In this document: piece after piece, positions 26,286-35,043 of the stretch
How the letters are laid out: each line of letters opens with the position of its first letter
Numbering within the stretch: position 1 is the stretch's first letter
Origin: Aminobacter aminovorans
GTDB lineage: Bacteria; Pseudomonadota; Alphaproteobacteria; Rhizobiales; Rhizobiaceae
Assembly (NCBI RefSeq): GCF_900445235.1
Contig: NZ_UFSM01000004.1
Span: 137,449 to 201,448, forward strand
DNA length: 64,000 nt
Reading direction: 5' to 3'
Program-made: the position numbers and the translations under genes
Notes under the pieces: model-generated
Databases searched by the model: none
What the model was told of the DNA's origin: nothing
Seen by the model: the letters and a program-made list of their open reading frames with translations, nothing else

Positions 26286-27365
26286 TTACCTGCGTTCATT
26301 GGCGAATTCCTGCTCGAGCCGTCGAGAATGGAGCGACAGGATATAGCAGAACACGAAGAAGGCGAGACCGACGGCTATATATGCTTCACGGTAAAAGCCC
26401 ATCCAGGTGCCGTCTGCAATAGCTCCGCGCGCACCACCCAGAACATCTATCAGGCCGATGACGCTGATCAGCGTGGTGTCCTTGATGGACTCGATGAAGG
26501 TGTTGATGATCGCCGGCAGGGCAATGCGGAACGCCTGGGGCAGCACCACCAGCCGCGACACGAGCCCATCCGGCAGGCCGAGACTCTGGGCGGCTTCGGT
26601 CTGTCCCCTCGGCACGGCCTCGAGCCCGGAGCGGATCGCTTCTGCCAGATAGGCCGCCTGGAACAGGATCAGGGCGATCTGTGCGCGCAGGATCGTATCG
26701 ATCATGCTGCCGCCCGGCAGGAGCAGGGGCAGCATGGTAGAAGCGACGAACAGGACCGCCAGCAACGGCAGCCCGCGCATGACCTCGACATAGGCATCGC
26801 AGAAGCGTTTCACGACCTTGCTCTTCGAGCGTCGCCCGAGGGCGAGCAGCACCGAAAGTGGCAGTGCCAGCACGATGCCGAAGGCCGAGAGGCCGACCGT
26901 CAGTGGCAAACCGCCCCATCGGCTGCTTGAGACCGGGGTCAGGCCGAACGCGCCGCCTGCCATCAGCACCAAACTCACTATCATGACCGCGATCCAGGCC
27001 AACAACAGCGCCGGTTTCCACAGTTGCCGGAAGCCACTGGCAATCAGCACCGCAAGAACAAGGGCAACGGCGAGCGCTGGCCGCCAGTACTCGCCGGCCG
27101 GATAGCTGCCGAATAGGATGATGTGGTAGCGCTCGGTTAGCATCGCCCAGCAGGCGCCGCCGGCAGCGCGGCATTCGTCGGGCGTCGCTGTGCCGAAGGT
27201 GGCGTCCAGAACTGCCCAGCGCAACAGGGCAAGCAGCACATAGCCGAGCAGCAGCGCCCCGAGCACGGTGACGACCGCGTGCGGCCATGGCTTGAAGTAG
27301 GGGCTTAGACGGCTCTTGATGGTCAGGCGATCACGGGTAACCGTGGCGACGGCGATATCACTCAT
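26286..27365 (-). CDS. aapM: General amino acid ABC transporter permease AapM-like
   Basis: 359 residues with about eight hydrophobic segments. The binding-protein-dependent permease motif is SLGLPDGLVSRLVVLPQAFRI, preceded by EAIRSGLEAVPRGQTEAAQ. Like AapM it has an extended N-terminal half with a periplasmic loop (CRAAGGACWAMLTERYHI). Its start overlaps aapQ's stop by ATGA. It pairs with AapQ to form the membrane channel. Confidence 0.9.
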   Translation of the reverse strand: MSDIAVATVTRDRLTIKSRLSPYFKPWPHAVVTVLGALLLGYVLLALLRWAVLDATFGTATPDECRAAGGACWAMLTERYHIILFGSYPAGEYWRPALAVALVLAVLIASGFRQLWKPALLLAWIAVMIVSLVLMAGGAFGLTPVSSSRWGGLPLTVGLSAFGIVLALPLSVLLALGRRSKSKVVKRFCDAYVEVMRGLPLLAVLFVASTMLPLLLPGGSMIDTILRAQIALILFQAAYLAEAIRSGLEAVPRGQTEAAQSLGLPDGLVSRLVVLPQAFRIALPAIINTFIESIKDTTLISVIGLIDVLGGARGAIADGTWMGFYREAYIAVGLAFFVFCYILSLHSRRLEQEFANERR

Positions 27366-28486
27366 AGCTTCACCAGTTGGGCGCGCCGTTCCAGCCGGCG
27401 TATGACGACCGAGGTCACTAGGCTGAGCGACAGGTAGATCAGGAGATAGATAGACACTGTCTCGATGGCCCGACCGGTTTGGTTGAGGGCGGTGTTGCCG
27501 ACAGACACCAGATCGGGATAACCGATCAGTACCGCCAGTGTCGTGTTCTTGATCAGGTTGAGATACTGGTTGGCCAGCGGCGGCAGCATCAGCCGCAGCG
27601 CCTGCGGCGCCAGCACCAGCCAGAGCGTCAGGAAGGACCCCAACCCCAGCGAAGCCGCTGCCTCAGACTGCCCTTTTGGCAGAGCGGCAAGACTGCCGCG
27701 GACGATCTCGGCGATGAAGCCGGAGGTATAGAAAGCTAGGCCGAAGAGCATCGCCAGATATTCGGGCGTCACGCTCCATCCACCGCGGAAGTTGAAGCCG
27801 ACGAGCGCGGGGCGGTCCAGCGTTGTCATCGCGATGGCCCAGAAACACAGGGCGATGAAGGCCGCGCCGCAGCCGGCCAAGCCGAGCTTGCCGAGGGCGG
27901 GGAAGACGCCAGTCTCGTTCCTGTTGCGCAGTGCGAGATGCCAAACGGCCCACGAGGCAACGACGAGCGTCAGGGCTGCAGCAGCCAGAGCCGTTCCGTC
28001 GGCGAAGACGGGCAGCGGTATGTAGAGGCCGCGACTTGAGAGCATGACGCCATCCAGCGGCGCCCAGGCCTGGCGCGGTCCCGGCAGGGCGCGAACGGCG
28101 GTCGCACAGACCACAAGGATCAGCAACAGCGGCACGTTGCGGGTGAATTCGACATAGGCCTTTGCAAGGCGCGTAAGCAAGGGGTGGCCGACCCGGGCCG
28201 TCAGGCCGATGAGCACGCCGAATACGGTTGCCAGAACGATGCTGGCGAGCGCCAGTCTGATGGTGTTGAGCAGTCCGGCCGTCAGCGCGCGCAGATAGGT
28301 GTCGCCGGAGCTGTAGGCGATGATCGACTCGCCGATTGGGAACGACGTCGCTTCGCGCAGGAAGCCGAAGTCGATCACGATGCCCTTGGTGGCCAGATTG
28401 GCAGAGAAGTTGTAGGACAGCCACGCCGCGATGGCGGTGGCTGCCACAACAAACGTCACACCATGGAGACGTTCCCGGCTGATCAT
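27362..28486 (-). CDS. aapQ: General amino acid ABC transporter permease AapQ-like
   Basis: 374 residues from the ATG at 28486, which overlaps the stop of the binding-protein gene (ATGA). Features are the AapQ-type N-terminus (ERLHGVTFVVAATAIAAWLSY), the central large insertion between membrane segments, and the EAA motif EIVRGSLAALPKGQSEAAAS with SLGLGSFLTLWLVLAPQALR. It forms the channel with AapM. Confidence 0.9.
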   Translation of the reverse strand: MISRERLHGVTFVVAATAIAAWLSYNFSANLATKGIVIDFGFLREATSFPIGESIIAYSSGDTYLRALTAGLLNTIRLALASIVLATVFGVLIGLTARVGHPLLTRLAKAYVEFTRNVPLLLILVVCATAVRALPGPRQAWAPLDGVMLSSRGLYIPLPVFADGTALAAAALTLVVASWAVWHLALRNRNETGVFPALGKLGLAGCGAAFIALCFWAIAMTTLDRPALVGFNFRGGWSVTPEYLAMLFGLAFYTSGFIAEIVRGSLAALPKGQSEAAASLGLGSFLTLWLVLAPQALRLMLPPLANQYLNLIKNTTLAVLIGYPDLVSVGNTALNQTGRAIETVSIYLLIYLSLSLVTSVVIRRLERRAQLVKL

Positions 28487-29531
28487 CTCAGCGGCGCCGC
28501 AAACATGAGGCCGCCCTTGGTCCACAGGTCGTTTAGACCCCGGTCGAGCTTCATCGGCGATGCCTTGCCGAGATTGCGCTCGAAGCTTTCACCGTAGTTG
28601 CCGACCGCCGAGACGATCTTGACCACCCAGTCTTCCGACAGGCCGAGGTCCTTACCGTTGCCCGGCTTGGCGCCCAGCAACTGCTGGATTTCCGGATCCG
28701 TCGACTTGGCGGCCATTTCAGCGACATTCGCCTGGGTGACGCCGAGGCGCTCGGTCTCAATCAGCGCGGCCATCACCCAACGGGCGACCACGAAGAGTTC
28801 CTCGTCATCGCCATAGACGGACGGCGCATAGGGTTCGAGCGTCAGGAAGTTCGGGAAGATGACGTAGTCGTCGACATTGCCATGGGCGACGCGCGAGCCG
28901 GCGAGATTGCCATAGTTGCCGCCGAAGGCGTCGCACCGACCGCCGAAGAAGGCGGCGTCGAGCTGCTCCCAGGTACCGAGCACCAGCGGGGTGTATTTGA
29001 GGCCGCGCGACTTGAAGAAGTTCTCAGTGTTCACCTCGAAGGTGGAGCCCTGCAGGATGCAGACAGTGCGTCGGCCAGTTGATCGGGGCTTTCTATGCCG
29101 AGCGACTTGGGTACCATGAAGGTGTAGCCGTCGAAGTAATTCGGGAAGGTGAAGCGGGCCTTTTGTGCGCCCTCGCGATTGAGCGTGGTCGTCGTGTCAT
29201 GGGCCAGCACGTCGATCTCTCCCGAAGCCAGCAGCACGAAACGCTCGGAATAGGAGGTCTGGCGGTAGGTGACCTTGCTGGCATCGCCGAGGATCGCGGC
29301 AGCCATAGCCTTGCAGTAGTCGACATCGATGCCGGCGAGCTCACCATTCGCGGCAGGTGCCGAGAAACCCGGGACGGCCTGGCCGACGCCGCAGGTCAGG
29401 TTGCCCTTCTGCTTGATATTGTCGAGAACCTTGCCGGCCTGCGCCTCGATTGGTGCAAACACGGCACCAGCCATGGCGAGCGCCGTCAGGCACCCCAGGG
29501 CATGGCCCTGAACCCTCCTGGAAAACGTCAT
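28483..29531 (-). pseudogene. aapJ: General amino acid ABC transporter substrate-binding protein, one-base deletion
   Basis: A signal peptide (MTFSRRVQGHALGCLTALAM to AQAG) is followed by KVLDNIKQKGNLTCGVGQAV, the start of an AapJ-type periplasmic binding protein. The frame runs to SPDQLADA and then leaves the family. Homology resumes one frame over as CILQGSTFEVNTENFFKSRG through to the normal C-terminus (LWTKGGLMFAAPLR). Adding one base near 29067-29069 (TGTCTGCATC context on the minus strand) gives one frame of about 349 residues. Everything else is intact and the downstream ATGA overlap with aapQ is preserved, so a sequencing error or a very recent mutation are both possible. Confidence 0.88.
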
Positions 29532-29604
29532 TTCATTCCCTCTCTTGTGTTGTATGACGATGGTGGTTTCTTGCAGCCAGCCGTGCCTTCGGCTGGCCAA
29601 AAGC

Positions 29605-31110
29605 CTAGGAGGCCGTCCGACGCGGGTTCTGCGTCAGGCAGACATATTTGAGGTTCAGGAATTCATCGATTCCGTAACTGGAGCCCTCGCGACCGACGCC
29701 GGATTCCTTGATGCCGCCGAATGGTGCCACCTCGTTCGAGATCAGGCCCTCATTGACGCCGACCATGCCAGTTTCCAGCGCCTCGGTGACGCGCCACATG
29801 CGATCCAGGTCGCGGGTGAAGATATAGGCCGCGAGGCCCGCCGAGGTGGCGTTGGCGGCCGCAACCACCTCGTCCTCGTCGGTGAACCGGAACACCGGCG
29901 CCACTGGCCCAAACGTCTCTTCCTGCGTGAACAGCATGGTGTCGTTCACCTCGGTCAGGATCGTCGGTTCGAAGAAGGTGCCGCCGAGCCCGTGGGGCTT
30001 GCCGCCAGTGGCAACCTTGCCGCCCTTGGCGACTGCATCGGCGATATGGCTCTCGACCTTCGTCAGCGCCGCCGGATTGATGAGCGGTCCCTGCTCGACA
30101 CCATCTTCGAAACCGTTGCCGACCTTGAGCGCCTCGACCGCGGCCTTGAAGCGCGCCACGAAGGCACCATGGATTGCGTCCTCGACGTAAATCCGGTTGG
30201 CGCAGATGCAGGTCTGGCCGGTGTTCCGGAACTTCGAGGCCATGACGTTCTGAACGGCGACGTCGAGGTCCGCATCGGCGAAGACGATGACCGGCGCATT
30301 GCCGCCGAGTTCCATCGAGACCTTCTTCACCGTGCTGGCCGACTGCTGCATCAGAAGCTTGCCGACGCGCGTCGAGCCAGTGAAGCTCACCTTGCGCACA
30401 GTTGGATTGCCGGTCATCTCACCGCCGATCGTTTGAGCGTCGCCGGTGATGATATTGAGCACGCCGGCGGGAACCCCCGCGCGGTCCGCAAGCTCGGCCA
30501 GCGCCAGCGCGGAATAGGGCGTGAACTCGGACGGCTTGACCACAACAGTACAGCCAGCGGCTAGAGCCGGTGCGCATTTACGCGTGATCATCGCGCTCGG
30601 GAAATTCCAAGGGGTTACCGCGGCAACTACACCCACGGGCTGCTTTAGCACCATGATGCGCGACTGTGCCTTTGGTGCCGGGATGAGGTCGCCATAGACG
30701 CGCTTGGCCTCCTCGGCATACCACTCGACGAAGGATGCCGAATAGCGCACCTCGCCACGGCTTTCTGCAAGCGGTTTGCCCTGCTCCGCAGTCATGATGC
30801 GAGCCAGGTCCTCTGCATTATCGAGAATCAGCCCGAACCATCGGCGCAGCACTGCCGAACGTTCGCCCGCAGCCAGCGCCGCCCAGGCCTTGCGGGCACG
30901 GTCGGCGGCCTCGATGGCCCGACGGGTCTCTGCTGCTCCCATGTCGGGAATTGTTCCAAGAAGAGAACCGGTCGCCGGATCGGTCACTTTCTGCGTCGCC
31001 TTGCCGTCTGCATCGACCCATTGGCCGTCGACATAGGCCTGCTGCCGCAGCAGGGACGCGTCCGCCAAACGTCCAAGGAGGGAATGGATTGAATCTTGAT
31101 GCAAGGTCAT
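29605..31110 (-). CDS. gabD: NAD(P)-dependent succinate-semialdehyde dehydrogenase family protein
   Basis: 501 residues from the ATG at 31110. Aldehyde dehydrogenase signatures: VTPWNFPSAMITRKCAPALA, VSFTGSTRVGKLL, the catalytic Glu in SMELGGNAPVIVF, and the catalytic Cys in RNTGQTCICANRI, whose second Cys three residues from the first resembles GabD. It is the first gene of the leftward operon with the Aap transporter and an omega-aminotransferase, so it probably oxidises the semialdehyde formed by that enzyme. Succinate semialdehyde is the default assignment. Another omega-semialdehyde is possible. Confidence 0.87.
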   Translation of the reverse strand: MTLHQDSIHSLLGRLADASLLRQQAYVDGQWVDADGKATQKVTDPATGSLLGTIPDMGAAETRRAIEAADRARKAWAALAAGERSAVLRRWFGLILDNAEDLARIMTAEQGKPLAESRGEVRYSASFVEWYAEEAKRVYGDLIPAPKAQSRIMVLKQPVGVVAAVTPWNFPSAMITRKCAPALAAGCTVVVKPSEFTPYSALALAELADRAGVPAGVLNIITGDAQTIGGEMTGNPTVRKVSFTGSTRVGKLLMQQSASTVKKVSMELGGNAPVIVFADADLDVAVQNVMASKFRNTGQTCICANRIYVEDAIHGAFVARFKAAVEALKVGNGFEDGVEQGPLINPAALTKVESHIADAVAKGGKVATGGKPHGLGGTFFEPTILTEVNDTMLFTQEETFGPVAPVFRFTDEDEVVAAANATSAGLAAYIFTRDLDRMWRVTEALETGMVGVNEGLISNEVAPFGGIKESGVGREGSSYGIDEFLNLKYVCLTQNPRRTAS

Positions 31111-31151
31111 GCGCGAACCAGTCCTGAATTCCACAATATCTGAAAGCTGAT

Positions 31152-31167
31152 GTTTGATATATCAAAC
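31152..31167. promoter_or_regulatory. Perfect 16-bp palindrome upstream of the gabD-aap operon
   Basis: GTTTGATATATCAAAC is a perfect dyad 42 bp upstream of the gabD-like start codon. The position and symmetry suit the FCD-type GntR regulator encoded within the operon. Regulator assignment is inference. Confidence 0.55.
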
Positions 31168-31501
31168 GTCAAATTACAAAGAGTCAAGGGCAGTTCAAGC
31201 TGGATCAGTGGAATGGCCGCGGATTTGGGCCAGCCCGCAGGTGCCGGGCAAGCGTTCCGCCGCCCCCGGGGGCGCGCGGCGCTCTTCCGCAATCGCCTAA
31301 ATGTCCGGCAACTGCGGCACGTCACTTAAGTGCGCAACACTTATGAAGGTTGCGGAGGCGCTCGCAGACTGCGAGCGTGCCCTCGACTGGTCCAGCCGTG
31401 AGGACCCAGCTTAACGAGCCCAAGGACTCGATAGGGGGTCCTACGGACCATGCTTAAGTTCCACTTGCGCTGGGCAGCCCGTCACAGGCATTGCTGGTGA
31501 C
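31168..31501. other. Non-coding spacer between divergent operons
   Basis: About 330 bp without a plausible gene. It holds a perfect CACTTAAGTG palindrome at 31323-31332 and, right after, CGCAAC-N10-GTTGCG at about 31333-31354. Neither can be assigned. Confidence 0.4.
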
Positions 31502-31524
31502 TATAGGCATACATTATGCCTATA
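31502..31524 (+). promoter_or_regulatory. Operator-like inverted repeat upstream of the MocR gene
   Basis: TATAGGCAT, 5 bp, ATGCCTATA: perfect 9-bp arms. It ends about 30 bp before the preferred ATG (31556) and covers the most AT-rich, promoter-like part of the spacer. MocR proteins commonly autoregulate through such sites. Confidence 0.55.
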
Positions 31525-31555
31525 TATGGAAATCAATGATGGATCCTGCGGCGTC

Positions 31556-32944
31556 ATGACAGTCAACATCTGGTCACCCTCGATCTCGAAGGCCGACGGG
31601 CCGCTCTATCTGGCGATTGCCGATGCCCTCTCGGTTGACATTGCATCGGGCCGGCTGCCCGGGGGCTTTCGGCTGCCGCCGCAGCGGACGCTTGCCGCTC
31701 AGCTTGGCATCGACTTCACCACGGTGAGCCGTGCCTATGCCGAGGCGCGCAAGCGCGGCCTGGTCGAAGGTCGGGTCGGGCAGGGCACCTATGTCAGGAT
31801 GCGTCGTCCGTCCGGTTCGTCGACCACGGTGACAGGCGTCGTCGACATGAGCATGAACCTGCCGCCACGCTTCGACGATCCCGAGTTGGCCGCGAGAATG
31901 TGGGACAGCATCGCCGAACTGCAGACCGGCGACGGCCTTGGCCTGTTGATGCGCTACCAGGAAGCAGGAGGTACATTGCGAGATCGCGCTGCCGGGGCCA
32001 TGTGGCTGGCACCGCGGCTGGGCGATGTTGGGCCCGGCCGTTTGATGGTGTGTCCTGGGGCGCAAGGAGCCTTACTGGCGCTGCTGGGGGCGTTGGCTGC
32101 GCCGGGCGAGACGATCTGCGCCGAGGCGCTGACCTATCCCGGCTTGCTTGCCGTTGCCGAGCATCTGCGTATTGGCGTCACCGGGGTCGCGATGGATGGA
32201 GAAGGGCTGATCGCCGAAGCGTTCGAAGATGTCTGCCGCAAGCGCGCGCCGAAGCTGCTCTACTGCACGCCGACGCTGCACAATCCGACGACGACAACGC
32301 TGTCGCAGGCAAGGCGCGAGCGGATCGTGGCGATCGCGCGCCGGCACGATGTGCTGATCGTCGAAGACGATGCCTATGGCGCCTTGCCGGTCAATCCGGT
32401 GGCCACGTTTGCGACACTCGCGCCTGAAATCACCTACCACATTGCCGGGCTGGCAAAGTGCGTGGCGCCGGCCCTGCGCGTGGCCTATGTGGTGGTGCCG
32501 CAGGAGCGTACGGTTGTCCAGTTGGCGGGCGCTATCCGGGCGACGGCGGGCATGGCCTCGCCGCTCACTGCCGCTCTTGCAACGCGGTGGATCGAAACAG
32601 GGGTCGCCCAGTCCGTGCTTGCGGCAATCCGCGCCGAAACCAGGCAGCGGCAAGCGATCGCGTCGCAACTGCTGCCGCCCACCCTTGCGCAGGCAAATGC
32701 CGAAGGTTTCCACGTCTGGCTGAAGCTTTCTGAGGATTGGAACCGGAGCGACTTTGCCGCACGCCTGCGATCGGTCGGCATTGGCGTCGTCACCAGCGAC
32801 GCGTTCTCGGTTTCCGGTCCTGCTCCCGAGGCGGTGCGCCTCGGTCTGGGTGCCGCGTCCAATCAGGCTTCGCTCGCTGCGAGTCTTAAGACGGTCGCCG
32901 ACCTGCTTGTGCAGCAGTCGGCGATGTCGGCGATGGTGGTGTAG
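31556..32944 (+). CDS. MocR-like transcriptional regulator (GntR HTH fused to aminotransferase domain)
   Basis: 462 residues from the ATG at 31556. An ATG at 31526 also exists but lies just after the operator-like repeat, with no ribosome-binding site. Residues about 10-75 are a GntR winged helix (FRLPPQRTLAAQLGIDFTTV, EGRVGQGTYV). The rest is a class I aminotransferase fold with VCPGAQGALLALLGAL, a DDAYGAL-type Asp (VEDDAYGALPV) and the PLP Lys region HIAGLAKCVAPALRVAYV, where the lysine is retained. It is probably a PLP-responsive regulator. The target is unknown. It is convergent with the PhyH-like gene (4-bp gap). Confidence 0.9.
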   Translation: MTVNIWSPSISKADGPLYLAIADALSVDIASGRLPGGFRLPPQRTLAAQLGIDFTTVSRAYAEARKRGLVEGRVGQGTYVRMRRPSGSSTTVTGVVDMSMNLPPRFDDPELAARMWDSIAELQTGDGLGLLMRYQEAGGTLRDRAAGAMWLAPRLGDVGPGRLMVCPGAQGALLALLGALAAPGETICAEALTYPGLLAVAEHLRIGVTGVAMDGEGLIAEAFEDVCRKRAPKLLYCTPTLHNPTTTTLSQARRERIVAIARRHDVLIVEDDAYGALPVNPVATFATLAPEITYHIAGLAKCVAPALRVAYVVVPQERTVVQLAGAIRATAGMASPLTAALATRWIETGVAQSVLAAIRAETRQRQAIASQLLPPTLAQANAEGFHVWLKLSEDWNRSDFAARLRSVGIGVVTSDAFSVSGPAPEAVRLGLGAASNQASLAASLKTVADLLVQQSAMSAMVV

Positions 32945-32948
32945 CTTC

Positions 32949-33872
32949 TCAGGGAGCGGTGACCGGGCGCGCCGGAATCGGGCCGGCAAAACGCTCGATC
33001 CGGTTCATGCCGAGGATTTCATGCAGCGGGGTCTCATCGCTCACCCGGCGAAACATGCCGGGCGACATCCAGCGCGCAAAGCCGTCGACATTGGGCGCGC
33101 CGCGACCTGAACGAACGTCGTCGATCCATAGCGTGCGCGTTTCGAGCGAGATGCGGGTCAAGCCGGTTGAGTTTGGCACGCCGGCATGGGCGTGCGCACT
33201 GGAAAACGCGATGATCTCACCCGGTGCTATGACCACTGGCGTTGCGTCGGCGACCTCAAGCTCCTCGGTCAGATGAGGTATCGCCGCGTCGGCATCGACA
33301 GCGTTGCGTCCGCCGGCCTTCGATCGCTCCAGCAGCGCGCCAAGGTCGAAGTCGGCGCTGGTGTTTGCGACTGGGCGATCCCAAAGCGAGGGGTAGATCG
33401 CAAATGTACGCCCCGCATCGATGTCGTAGACCGGCGCCCACCAGTTGGTCTGGGCATAGAGGTTTGAGCCCCAGGTGTCGCGGTGGAAGGCGATGGTGGC
33501 AGTGGTGCGGGCACGCGGCACGACGGCACCAGGGTCCTGGTGGGGCTGGAACCTGAGGTAGAGCGCGTCGCGGGCGAGCCCTTGCGCGTCCAGGCCGCAG
33601 GCCTCGAAAACATCGCGCCATAGCCGCCTGACCTCCGGCGACCGGGCGAAATCGCGCTGACGCTGGGCGAAACTCTCTGTCTGCTGGTCATGCGACAGGT
33701 GGCGATGGATCTCCACCGGCGCGAAGGGCGCGAACGCATCCTCCAGAAAGGCTTGGCTGTAGCTGACGAGATCGGTCATCGACGCAAGTGTGCCGAAACG
33801 AAGGATGTCGCCGGCATAGATCCGGTCATGAAGCACGCGCGGACCAAGCGCCTGGGTGACGTTGCTGTACAT
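32949..33872 (-). CDS. Phytanoyl-CoA dioxygenase-like Fe(II)/2-oxoglutarate oxygenase
   Basis: 307 residues from the ATG at 33872. The iron-binding H-x-D is visible in AFHRDTWGSNLY, and the distal His is in SSAHAHAGVPNSTG. The 2-oxoglutarate-binding Arg is probably in LTRISLETRTLW. It resembles the PhyH family, which hydroxylates small organic substrates. Next to it are the cyd genes on the same strand, but the 17-bp gap is the only link and the substrate is unknown. The alternative start at 33908 would overlap the DUF2474 gene. Confidence 0.75.
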   Translation of the reverse strand: MYSNVTQALGPRVLHDRIYAGDILRFGTLASMTDLVSYSQAFLEDAFAPFAPVEIHRHLSHDQQTESFAQRQRDFARSPEVRRLWRDVFEACGLDAQGLARDALYLRFQPHQDPGAVVPRARTTATIAFHRDTWGSNLYAQTNWWAPVYDIDAGRTFAIYPSLWDRPVANTSADFDLGALLERSKAGGRNAVDADAAIPHLTEELEVADATPVVIAPGEIIAFSSAHAHAGVPNSTGLTRISLETRTLWIDDVRSGRGAPNVDGFARWMSPGMFRRVSDETPLHEILGMNRIERFAGPIPARPVTAP

Positions 33873-33888
33873 CGGATCGTTCCGCAAT

Positions 33889-34032
33889 TCACACTGTGAG
33901 ACCGGCAAAATTCATCAGCAAGCGAAAGAGGTAGGCCACAGCGCCCAGCCCCAGAACGCTGACTGCCCAGATGAGGATCAGCCAGCCGATCCGCTTCGAC
34001 CACGATACCGGTGCCTGGGAGGGGGCCGCCAT
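33889..34032 (-). CDS. DUF2474 small membrane protein of cytochrome bd oxidase
   Basis: 47 residues with one membrane helix (KRIGWLILIWAVSVLGLGAV) and the conserved end LFRLLMNFAGLTV, the DUF2474 signature. The ATG at 34032 shares one base with the cydB stop (TGATG). These peptides follow CIO-type cydB genes and are thought to be the counterpart of CydX, stabilising the oxidase. It is too short for most gene finders but well supported by position and sequence. Confidence 0.85.
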   Translation of the reverse strand: MAAPSQAPVSWSKRIGWLILIWAVSVLGLGAVAYLFRLLMNFAGLTV

Positions 34033-35039
34033 CAGTGGTATCCCTCGCCGGCCTTCACCTTGCCGCGGAACACGTAATAGGACCATGCCGTGTAGCCGAG
34101 GATGAAGGGGATGATGAACAGCGCGCCGACAAGCGTGAAGCCCATGCTCTGCGGCGGGGAAGCCGCTTCGCGGATGGTGATGTCAGGCGGGATGATGTTT
34201 GGCCACAGGCTGATGCCGAGCCCGCTATAGCCGAGGAACAGCACAAACAGTGCCAGGATGAACGGCCCGGCATGCGGTGCGCCCTGCAGGCTGCGCAGGA
34301 TCAGCCATGTGGCGACCAGCACGAGAATGGGCACCGGGGAGAAGAACGCGATGTTGGGGAAGCTGAACCAGCGTTCGGCAATGTCGGGGTGGGCGAGCGG
34401 CGTCCACAGGCTGACAATGCCGATGACGGCCAGCAAGGCGAGCGTAATCGGGCGCGCCAGTGCGACCATGCGGTCATACAGCACGCCTTCGGTCTTGATG
34501 ATCAGCCATGTGCTGCCCAGCAGTGCATAAGCGACGATCAACCCGAAGCCGGTGAACAGGCTGAATGGGGTGATCCAGTCGAGCGCATCCCCGACATAGG
34601 CGTTATTTTCGACCTTGAAGCCGTCGAGGAAGGCACCGAGCGACACACCCTGGAAAAAGGTGGCGACGTAGGAGCCGCCGGCAAAGGCCTTGTCCCAGAA
34701 TGCCCTGTGATGCTGGTCGGCCTTGAAGCGGAACTCGAAGGCGACCCCGCGCCAGATCAGGCCAAGTAACATCAGTACCAGCGGCAGATAGAGCGCGCTG
34801 AGGATGACGGCATAGGCAAGCGGGAAGGCCGCCATCAGGGCAGCGCCGCCGAGCACAAGCCAGGTCTCGTTGCCGTCCCAGACCGGGGCGACGGTGTTGA
34901 CCATGGTGTCGCGCTGCTCGCGATCGCGCACAAAGGGGAACAGGATGCCGATGCCGAGATCGAACCCGTCCATGATGACGTACATCATCAGGCCAAAGGC
35001 GATGATGACGGCCCAGACAACCGGAAGATCGATGCCCAT
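34032..35039 (-). CDS. cydB: Cytochrome bd-type quinol oxidase subunit II
   Basis: 335 residues from the ATG at 35039 (MGIDLPVVWAVIIAFGLMMY). The conserved DGFDLGIGILFPF, PVWDGNETWLVLGG and LIWRGVAFEFRFK motifs are typical of CydB/CioB. About eight membrane segments. It starts 4 bp after the cydA stop. With CydA it forms the terminal oxidase that oxidises ubiquinol at low O2 or in the presence of cyanide. Confidence 0.95.
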   Translation of the reverse strand: MGIDLPVVWAVIIAFGLMMYVIMDGFDLGIGILFPFVRDREQRDTMVNTVAPVWDGNETWLVLGGAALMAAFPLAYAVILSALYLPLVLMLLGLIWRGVAFEFRFKADQHHRAFWDKAFAGGSYVATFFQGVSLGAFLDGFKVENNAYVGDALDWITPFSLFTGFGLIVAYALLGSTWLIIKTEGVLYDRMVALARPITLALLAVIGIVSLWTPLAHPDIAERWFSFPNIAFFSPVPILVLVATWLILRSLQGAPHAGPFILALFVLFLGYSGLGISLWPNIIPPDITIREAASPPQSMGFTLVGALFIIPFILGYTAWSYYVFRGKVKAGEGYH

Positions 35040-35043
35040 CGGT

